DNA of 33,810 nucleotides. Source: Prolixibacteraceae bacterium (lineage in GTDB: Bacteria > Bacteroidota > Bacteroidia > Bacteroidales > Prolixibacteraceae). The stretch lies in NCBI GenBank assembly GCA_009773765.1, contig WTWZ01000033.1:25164-58973 (forward strand), given 5' to 3'. The first letter of the stretch is position 1; every line of letters starts with the position of its first letter. Below the pieces are notes generated by a model. It saw nothing but the letters and a program-made list of their open reading frames with translations, made no database searches and had not been told where the DNA came from. Position numbers and translations under genes: made by a program. Positions 28,288 to 33,810 of this stretch are shown here, piece after piece.

Positions 28288-28490
28288 ATGCCTCAGTTAC
28301 CTGTTATTTCCGGAAAAGAATTTTAATATTTCTAAAGTCTTTGGTTTTGTTGTTGCCCGTATTAATGGTTCAAACCACCGCTTAAAACAACCTGACGGCA
28401 GGATGGCCGAATTGTTTATGTGAACAACCAAAGTTGTTGCCACAGTTCTGCTAAACTCAAGTTTTCAACTAGCTATCGATGTTTTCAAAT
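28288..28490 (+). pseudogene. HicA mRNA interferase remnant
   Basis: HicA is a small double-stranded-RNA-binding-fold toxin that cuts mRNA. ATG 28288 starts MPQLPVISGKEF, the standard HicA opening, then stops at TAA 28324-28326. One frame over, 28322-28420 continue FNISKVFGFVVARINGSNHR and LKQPDGRMAELFM to a TGA; this is the HicA core, where the family has KGSHxxxxHPDGR. The catalytic His of GSH is Asn here. A third frame segment (KLKFSTSYRCFQIF, up to ~28490) resembles the LKxGTLRxILRQ end. Two frameshifts and a lost catalytic residue make it inactive. It lies 55 bases after the HicB-like frame. Confidence 0.7.
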
Positions 28491-28656
28491 TTTTGTCATG
28501 TACTTAGTTCCCGTAAATTCATTACAATGCAAATCGGATTCCATAATTGTGAAAAAAATACAATTCAAATGAACTAAACCCGGTTTTTTTGAATGGGAAG
28601 AATATTCAGCAGGTGAAATTAAAGCCATAATCTGAACACCCTCAAAATAAAAAGTT

Positions 28657-28995
28657 TTAAAACAAATACTGGCCATCCTGAACAAGGAAATCGCCGCGAT
28701 GATTTTGCAGTATGTCGATGCATTTCTGCAAATCGGTTGGACGTAAAACTATAACCGCGGTGTCTTCACTGTTCGAAAATGCATACATATATTCTATAAA
28801 GACATTTCCCTCATTGAGGAAATTAAGCATTTTCGCCAGTCCGCCAGGGCGGTTTGGTGTTTTTATCAGAATTACATCGGTGGTTTGAACTGCAAATTTG
28901 TTCTTTTTCAATATTTCCCTTGCCCTGTCAGGATCAGAAACAATCAAACGAAGAATTCCAAAATCGGATGTATCGGCAATGGTAAACGCCGACAT
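28657..28995 (-). CDS. ACT-domain protein, N-terminally shortened
   Basis: A tandem ACT protein of amino-acid-binding type, 112 residues as read. Two ACT modules are visible: the tail of the first (SAFTIADTSDFGILRLIV, SDPDRAREILKKNKFAV) and a complete second (LIKTPNRPGGLAKMLNFLNE, then VFIEYMYAFS and VLRPTDLQKCIDIL). Family members in Bacteroidota normally start about 28-30 residues earlier with a strand and helix of the type xxKQLSVFLENKPGR. Here the codons just upstream still read CAGIN, the normal lead-in to MSAF, but a TAA follows 6 codons before the ATG. The first strand-helix is therefore missing, probably deleted. The remaining protein may not fold as a full dimer. Confidence 0.75.
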   Translation of the reverse strand: MSAFTIADTSDFGILRLIVSDPDRAREILKKNKFAVQTTDVILIKTPNRPGGLAKMLNFLNEGNVFIEYMYAFSNSEDTAVIVLRPTDLQKCIDILQNHRGDFLVQDGQYLF

Positions 28996-29062
28996 GTTAA
29001 TACCGGCACACGATAATTATATATAATAAGATTCGGTTGATTTTTCAAATTTAGCCTTTCTG

Positions 29063-30304
29063 TCAGAATTTATAGGCAATGGAAATCATATTTCTGAAAT
29101 TGGTTACATTCTCAACATTTACAACTTTGCCTTTGTTTTTCAGGTCTGTCTGGCCATATCCTGCTGTTGTCCAGCTAAATTCGCAACCAAACATAAAATT
29201 CTTGAAATTGTAAATCAGTTGGGGCGAGATTTTATATATATTGTCAATTTCCGAAGAACCTGACATGCCATAAAACGGACCGATTGGGTTCTCTGAAGTT
29301 CCCATATTTTTCAGGTAACCAACATACATTCCAACCTGCCATGTTTTTCCATAAACTGCATTAATCCAGTTGTAAACATGGTTTAACGGTGTGTAAGTTT
29401 CGGCGCCTGTCAAGGGATTTAATGAGGCTACAGCATAACCGCTTGGAAGGAGGTTTTCGCAAACATTCTGCCCGTACATCGATTTTGCCATTACAACAAA
29501 TTTTTCTTTTGAATATTTCAGATAAGCCAGCGCAGCCCAGGTATTCAGCTTTTCTTTTGCAACAAAAGTACCCGAAGCGCCGGTGGTTGATGTACGCGGC
29601 TGAACCGATTTCCAGTCAACACCTGCTCCCAAAACCCAGTTTTGATTGTAGTACTGGATTTGTCCATGCATATTTGGAACTACAGCATCGCGCTGATAAT
29701 GATAGGTTTTACCTGAAGGGCCTGTATTACTGTAATCGAATTGGTAAACCGCAGCAGCTATAAAATCGAAATTGGAAGAAAGATTGTAAGTAAACCGAAC
29801 CTGGGGGCTACGGTTAAATACCTGAAAGGGCAATCCTGTATTTTCGTTTAAAACCATCGGAAATACCTTTTCGATAAATGCTGGGTGCCATGTGCGGCCA
29901 ACCAATAGTTTCGATTTTGGCCAGTTTATAAGTGTGTAGGCGTGGCGTAACCTAAGCGTGGGCGTTTGTATGCCACCTGTAAAATCAATTTCTATTAAAG
30001 CGCTGATTTTTGATTTCCCCATTTCAAGCCCTGAAAAGGTAGTCCCTAACCTCGAAAAGGTATTCATCAACTTTGCACTTGGCTGAGAGTTAATATCCTC
30101 TCCCTTAACATCATAAACAGGCTTTAAAGGGTATATCTCCAGCAATTGGTCACTGGCGTCGAGATTCCGGCGAGCATCGAAAATAAAATCGTTACGTACG
30201 AATCCGGAAAGGTCAACCTTTATGTTTTTAGCAGTAATAAATCCCTGAGGGAAGGTATTGAACGAAAGAAAAATCAGAACAGATAATAAAGTAATTTTAT
30301 ACAT
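29063..30304 (-). CDS. Outer-membrane beta-barrel porin (DcaP-like)
   Basis: A 413-residue outer-membrane protein. It has a signal peptide (MYKITLLSVLIFLSFNTFPQ), then alternating amphipathic strands rich in aromatic and polar residues, with girdle-type segments such as ALIEIDFTGG, RLRHAYTLINWPKSKLLVGR and the C-terminal NFRNMISIAYKF ending in Phe, the BAM recognition signal. Length and strand pattern fit the DcaP-like/porin group of Bacteroidota. It is divergent from nrfH across 252 bases, so it could be a pore for nitrite or another small anion and share regulation, but this is inference from position only. Confidence 0.85.
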   Translation of the reverse strand: MYKITLLSVLIFLSFNTFPQGFITAKNIKVDLSGFVRNDFIFDARRNLDASDQLLEIYPLKPVYDVKGEDINSQPSAKLMNTFSRLGTTFSGLEMGKSKISALIEIDFTGGIQTPTLRLRHAYTLINWPKSKLLVGRTWHPAFIEKVFPMVLNENTGLPFQVFNRSPQVRFTYNLSSNFDFIAAAVYQFDYSNTGPSGKTYHYQRDAVVPNMHGQIQYYNQNWVLGAGVDWKSVQPRTSTTGASGTFVAKEKLNTWAALAYLKYSKEKFVVMAKSMYGQNVCENLLPSGYAVASLNPLTGAETYTPLNHVYNWINAVYGKTWQVGMYVGYLKNMGTSENPIGPFYGMSGSSEIDNIYKISPQLIYNFKNFMFGCEFSWTTAGYGQTDLKNKGKVVNVENVTNFRNMISIAYKF

Positions 30305-30487
30305 GGCCAGTAGTTAATAAATGGTTTATTTACGTAAAAAGCTGTTTTTTAAGCTGATTTAATTCAGGTTGTAAAAATAATATTATTGACAAAAATATGT
30401 TTAAAAAAGGGAATAGTTGACGAACATTACCCGCTTATTTATTCTGATTTTAAATAACCGGGATTATCATAGTCAAACTTGAGTTTC

Positions 30488-30503
30488 TGTAACATTAGTT
30501 ACA
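30488..30503. promoter_or_regulatory. CRP/FNR-type palindrome upstream of nrfH
   Basis: TGTAACATTAGTTACA is a perfect 6-4-6 palindrome in the nrfHA-porin divergent gap. Its centre (30495.5) falls about 41-43 bases before the start site predicted from the -7-like box at 30525-30532, the classic class II activator position. It resembles sites of CRP/FNR-family regulators of nitrogen-oxide genes. Confidence 0.6.
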
Positions 30504-30524
30504 AGTCTGAAGTATATAGATATT

Positions 30525-30532
30525 GATATTTG
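30525..30532 (+). promoter_or_regulatory. Candidate -7-like box (GATATTTG) for nrfHA
   Basis: GATATTTG is one base off TAnnTTTG. A start site near 30537 would give a ~20-base leader for nrfH and place the palindrome at about -41.5. A weak core promoter fits one that needs an activator. Confidence 0.4.
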
Positions 30533-30556
30533 CCAACTAAATAACCGAATTTAATT

Positions 30557-31132
30557 ATGCTCAAAAGAATTCTTCCACCACCCAAATGGCGATTTCCGGT
30601 AATGATACTGGCTGCTGTTTTTACAGGTTTATTTCTTTATACATTTTATATATCGAAAGCACATTCTTATTTGTCCGACAATCCGCAAACCTGCACCAAC
30701 TGCCACATCATGTCGCCGCAATATGCCACCTGGAACCGCAGTTCGCATCGCGAAGTAGCCCATTGCAACGACTGTCACGTACCGCATGACAATGTAATCA
30801 ACAAATACTATTTCAAGGCAAAAGACGGTTTGCGGCATTCAACTATTTTTACCCTGCGCCGCGAACCGCAGGTGATTTTTATTTTGGACGAAGGCGCCGA
30901 TGTGGTTCACAACAACTGTATCCGCTGCCATTCTAATGTACTGAAAGACCCCAAACTTGCTGCAACGGTTTATAACCATGATGTTCACATGACCGGCCGT
31001 AAGTGCTGGGAGTGTCACCGCGAAGTGCCCCACGGAAGAGTGAACAGCCTTTCAAGTGTTCCAAATGCGAGGGTTCCGCTTCCGGAAAGCCCTGTTCCTG
31101 ACTGGATTAAAACATTAATCAATAACAAATAA
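30557..31132 (+). CDS. nrfH: Cytochrome c nitrite reductase small subunit NrfH
   Basis: NrfH is a membrane-anchored tetraheme cytochrome c that passes electrons from the quinol pool to NrfA. The 191-residue protein has one N-terminal membrane helix (about 14-33) and four CxxCH heme sites: CTNCH (46-50), CNDCH (70-74), CIRCH (121-125) and CWECH (150-154). This is the NapC/NirT-type layout. The ATG is 12 bases before the nrfA gene region begins and follows a regulatory palindrome. It is the first gene of the nrf operon and is divergent from a porin gene. Confidence 0.97.
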   Translation: MLKRILPPPKWRFPVMILAAVFTGLFLYTFYISKAHSYLSDNPQTCTNCHIMSPQYATWNRSSHREVAHCNDCHVPHDNVINKYYFKAKDGLRHSTIFTLRREPQVIFILDEGADVVHNNCIRCHSNVLKDPKLAATVYNHDVHMTGRKCWECHREVPHGRVNSLSSVPNARVPLPESPVPDWIKTLINNK

Positions 31133-31144
31133 AAACCTGACAAA

Positions 31145-32668
31145 ATGAGTTCGATTTTAAAAATTACAGAAAAACGTCCCTGGCTGGCATGGTTGATTTT
31201 TTTTGCAACAGTGGTTGTAGTGTTTTTACTTGGCCTGCTTGCATCTTCCATTGTGGAGCGACGGGCTGAAGCAGCTTATGTAAACGTTCCAAAAACAAAA
31301 GTAAACCAGTTAGATCCTCGTAATGAAGTTTGGGGCGCCAATTACCCACGCGAATTTCAATCGTATTATGGCACCGCCGATACCACATTCAGAAGTAAAC
31401 ATAACGGCAGCGCTATGGTTGATATGCTTGAAGAATCGCCGGCAATGGTGGTTTTGTGGGCAGGTTATGGTTTTTCGAGAGACTACAAACAGGGTCGCGG
31501 CCACTATTATGCAGTTACTGATATGCATAATTCATTACGGACAGGAGCGCCTAAACTTCCAACCGACGGGCCACAGCCTTCTACCTGCATGACCTGCAAA
31601 AGCCCCGATGTTCCCAGGCTGATGAATGAAAAAGGAGTGACTGCCTTTTACACCGGAACCTGGGCAGAGCTGGGCCCCGAAGTTGCAAATCCAATTGGCT
31701 GCGCCGACTGTCACGATGCTGAAACAATGAACCTGGCCATTACACGCCCAGCTTTGGTTGAGGCTTTCGAAAAAATGGGAAAAGACATAAAAAAAGCAAG
31801 TTACCAGGAAATGAGAAGTTTGGTTTGCGCCCAATGCCACGTTGAATATTATTTCGATAAAAAAGTAGCCGAAGGGGCAAACTATCTAACCTTCCCCTGG
31901 AACAACGGTTTTTCGGCCGAAGCGATGGAAGAATATTACGATAACATTGAATTTTCAGACTGGACACACACTGTAAGCAAAGCGCCGATGATAAAAGCCC
32001 AGCACCCCGATTATGAAGTGTACATGACTGGAATTCACGCGCAAAGGGGTGTTTCATGCGCCGACTGCCACATGCCCTATAAAAGCGAGGGCGGACAAAA
32101 ATTCACCGATCACAAAATGCAATCGCCTTTAAACAATATTTCCAGTTCGTGCCAGGTGTGCCACCGAGAGGAAGCCGCTACATTAATGGCCAATGTTTAC
32201 GAAAGACAAGATAAAATTATTGAAAACAGGGTAAAACTCGAAGAAATACTTGTTCGCGCGCATGTTGAGGCAAAAAAAGCATGGGACTTAGGAGCAAATG
32301 AAAATGAAATGAAGGAAATTCTGAAGGGAATACGCCATGCACAGTGGCGCTGGGACTACGCTGCAGCCGGACATGGAAATTCTTTCCATTCGCCGGTTGA
32401 AACCGGCCGCGTTATTTCAACAGGAATTGCAATTGCACAGGAAACCCGTATTAAACTGGCGAGGTTACTTGCAAGCAAGGGCTTTAACCAGGAAGTTACG
32501 TACCCCGATTTATCGACAAAAGCAAAAGCACAGGAATTTATCGGCCTCGACATGAAAAAACTAAACAAGGACAAACAGGATTTCCTGAAAAATATTGTAC
32601 CACAGTGGATTAATACTGCAAAAGATCGCGAGGCAACTTACGATAAAGTTTTTTATAATAAAGAGTAA
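31145..32668 (+). CDS. nrfA: Ammonia-forming cytochrome c nitrite reductase NrfA
   Basis: NrfA reduces nitrite to ammonium with six electrons in the periplasm. The 507-residue protein has an N-terminal anchor or signal (about 13-34) and five heme sites: the catalytic Lys-ligated CMTCK (148-152), then CADCH (186-190), CAQCH (228-232), CADCH (305-309) and CQVCH (336-340). The CxxCK site is the diagnostic feature. All sites are intact, so the enzyme should be active. It begins 12 bases after nrfH. Cytochrome c maturation genes are not in the window, and the gene immediately downstream is a collapsed barrel remnant. Confidence 0.98.
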   Translation: MSSILKITEKRPWLAWLIFFATVVVVFLLGLLASSIVERRAEAAYVNVPKTKVNQLDPRNEVWGANYPREFQSYYGTADTTFRSKHNGSAMVDMLEESPAMVVLWAGYGFSRDYKQGRGHYYAVTDMHNSLRTGAPKLPTDGPQPSTCMTCKSPDVPRLMNEKGVTAFYTGTWAELGPEVANPIGCADCHDAETMNLAITRPALVEAFEKMGKDIKKASYQEMRSLVCAQCHVEYYFDKKVAEGANYLTFPWNNGFSAEAMEEYYDNIEFSDWTHTVSKAPMIKAQHPDYEVYMTGIHAQRGVSCADCHMPYKSEGGQKFTDHKMQSPLNNISSSCQVCHREEAATLMANVYERQDKIIENRVKLEEILVRAHVEAKKAWDLGANENEMKEILKGIRHAQWRWDYAAAGHGNSFHSPVETGRVISTGIAIAQETRIKLARLLASKGFNQEVTYPDLSTKAKAQEFIGLDMKKLNKDKQDFLKNIVPQWINTAKDREATYDKVFYNKE

Positions 32669-32694
32669 TCCGTTTATAACCAACAAAATAAAGA

Positions 32695-32941
32695 ATGTTT
32701 AAACGCTGTTTTACTGGCAGCCTGCACCATTATTGCCCAAACCCTCAAAGCACAATTTTCCATCGGCACCGAACTCGACCTTACCTTTTCATACAAAGTT
32801 CATGAGGTAGTTTCAATTAGTGCGGGCTGGTCAACCATGTTTGCCGCCGAAAGTAAGAAACTGCTGAAATGCGGCGATTATGAAACCGGCAACCACCGGG
32901 CGTACATCATGCTTTCGGTAACTCCATCGTTTATTAAATAG
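32695..32941 (+). pseudogene. Outer-membrane barrel gene collapsed by internal deletion (alginate-export-like?)
   Basis: ATG 32695 starts MFKR, then the frame is lost; one frame over the sequence continues AVLLAACTIIAQTLKAQF, a signal peptide, and passes straight into SIGTELDLTFSYKVHEVVSI, SAGWSTMFAAES and AYIMLSVTPSFIK, ending at TAG 32939-32941. The latter is a typical barrel C-terminus: three amphipathic strands and an aromatic-containing end. The barrel body, hundreds of residues in such proteins, is missing. The strand style reminds me of the alginate-export family proteins that often follow nrfA in Bacteroidota, but this identity is tentative. It lies 26 bases after nrfA, so it was probably its third operon gene. 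Confidence 0.7.
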
Positions 32942-33109
32942 CCCCTGTAAACCGCAACAAAAATTTATTGTATTGAATACTCCTTTTGTTAACAATCCCT
33001 TAATAAAATGTAAACATATATTACTATTTAGACATGTGATAAATTGCGGTTGCAGGTTGTAAATATTACTTTTTGGGCTAATTTAGAGCCAAATTTTAAA
33101 TTTAAAACC

Positions 33110-33810
33110 ATGATTAGAAAAGCAATTATTCTTGTTTCAACCGTTTTAATTTCAATTAACTGCACAATTGCCCAAACTCCAACCAAATGGCGCGGTGCAA
33201 GCGGTAATGGTGTTTACAGCGAAACCGGACTTCTGAAGAAATGGCCTGCAAACGGTCCTGAAATTGTTTGGCATTATGATGATTTAGGCCAGGGGCACTC
33301 TTCCCCGGCATTTGCCAACGGGTTAATTTATGTTTCGGGAATGGAGGGAACCACCGGAAACATTTATGCTTTAACTCCCGATGGAAAACTAAAATGGAAA
33401 AAACCTTACGGGACAGAGTTCAGCGAAAGTTACCCGGGCGCCCGTTCAACCCCTGTTATATCAGGCGATTTGTTGTATATGTATTCAGGCTTTGGCATAC
33501 TTACCTGTATGGACGCAAACAATGGCAATGTAAAATGGAAAAAAGATGTTTTAAGAGAATTCAACGGACAAAACATTCAATGGGGTGTAACTGAATCCGT
33601 TGTTGTTGACGGTGGTTTGGTGTACGTAACACCGGGGGGCAAGAAAAACAACGTAGTGGCGCTCAACCGTAACAATGGAGATTTGGTATGGTCATCACCT
33701 GGAAAGGGGGAAACTTCTGCCTATTGCACACCGCTTCTTATTAATTTAACGTCAAGAAAACTACTGGTTACAATGACCGCCGACCACATTATCGGGCTGG
33801 ATGCTGCAAC
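33110..33810 (+). CDS. Secreted beta-propeller protein with PQQ-like repeats (partial)
   Basis: The gene runs off the window end, so only 233 residues are seen. A signal peptide (MIRKAIILVSTVLISINCTI, cleavage after AQ) is followed by a WRGASGNG opening typical of PQQ-binding-like/outer-membrane-assembly-type propellers, then repeated strand blocks of the form GLIYVSG, GNIYALTPDGKLKWKKPYG, DLLYMYSGFGILTCMDANNG, GNVKWKK and LVYVTPGGKKNNVVALNRNN. These are PQQ-type blades. Such proteins act as soluble scaffolds or quinoprotein-like enzymes in the periplasm; no substrate can be assigned. It starts 168 bases after the barrel remnant, in a gap with no gene. Confidence 0.85.
   Translation, partial: MIRKAIILVSTVLISINCTIAQTPTKWRGASGNGVYSETGLLKKWPANGPEIVWHYDDLGQGHSSPAFANGLIYVSGMEGTTGNIYALTPDGKLKWKKPYGTEFSESYPGARSTPVISGDLLYMYSGFGILTCMDANNGNVKWKKDVLREFNGQNIQWGVTESVVVDGGLVYVTPGGKKNNVVALNRNNGDLVWSSPGKGETSAYCTPLLINLTSRKLLVTMTADHIIGLDAA

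Noticed and set aside
28485-28685. A 66-codon minus-strand frame overlapping the end of the ACT gene.
   Set aside because: It resembles no family, overlaps a real gene, and its codons look random; the strip 28491-28656 shows no gene.

Overview
The window is a chromosomal segment of a member of the Bacteroidota, probably of the Marinilabiliales/Prolixibacteraceae kind; the lineage call rests on overall resemblance only and is tentative. Supporting signs are a large TamB/DUF490 protein divergent from tsaD, a DUF4251 lipoprotein-like gene, a patatin fused to an outer-membrane barrel, a zapA-RNase Y cluster, weak Shine-Dalgarno sequences, and several TAnnTTTG boxes, which is the Bacteroidota -7 promoter element. 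I see no tRNA, rRNA, CRISPR array, insertion sequence or prophage.

Layout. 193-1461 (-): an ABC ATPase followed by a PduO-type cobalamin adenosyltransferase. 1571-4733 (+): recG and a Tat-exported aldo/keto reductase. 4900-6550 (-): endonuclease IV (nfo) overlapping a broken D-amino-acid-aminotransferase-like gene. 6781-7293 (+): a DUF4251 protein. 7301-8586 (-): tsaD with an sfsA remnant directly downstream. 8699-15381 (+): TamB, then an ExbB/ExbD/TonB (TolQ/TolR/TolA-like) motor operon. 15675-18973 (+): a YitT membrane protein and the patatin-barrel protein. 18970-20796 (-): an unusual cytoplasmic protein with five repeats and a catalytically dead GH16-like domain. 21032-22776 (+): a nucleoside phosphorylase and a SirB1-like protein. 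22780-25052 (-): coiled-coil (ZapB-like), zapA, rny. 25201-28018 (+): M23 peptidase overlapping anmK. 28053-28490: a decayed HicBA toxin-antitoxin pair. 28657-30304 (-): a 5'-shortened ACT-domain gene and a porin. 30557-32668 (+): nrfH-nrfA, the ammonia-forming cytochrome c nitrite reductase, with a good CRP/FNR-type palindrome upstream. 32695-32941: a collapsed outer-membrane barrel gene. 33110 to the window end: a beta-propeller (PQQ-like repeat) protein.

The functional themes are ordinary: DNA repair (recG, nfo), tRNA modification (tsaD), envelope biogenesis and energisation (TamB, Exb/Ton, patatin-barrel, M23, anmK), RNA turnover and division (rny, zapA), and periplasmic nitrite respiration (nrfHA, possibly with the divergent porin).

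The most striking signal lies between the normal genes. At least five loci are recognisable genes that have lost internal or 5' segments while both flanks can still be read: dat (a short frameshifting deletion), sfsA (first ~44 and last ~30 residues joined), hicA (frameshifts and a changed catalytic His), the ACT gene (first ~28 codons missing) and a barrel gene after nrfA (signal peptide joined to the last ~60 residues). This points to deletion-driven gene erosion at accessory loci while housekeeping genes stay intact. The best candidate for undescribed protein biology is the five-repeat plus dead-GH16 protein at 18970-20796.
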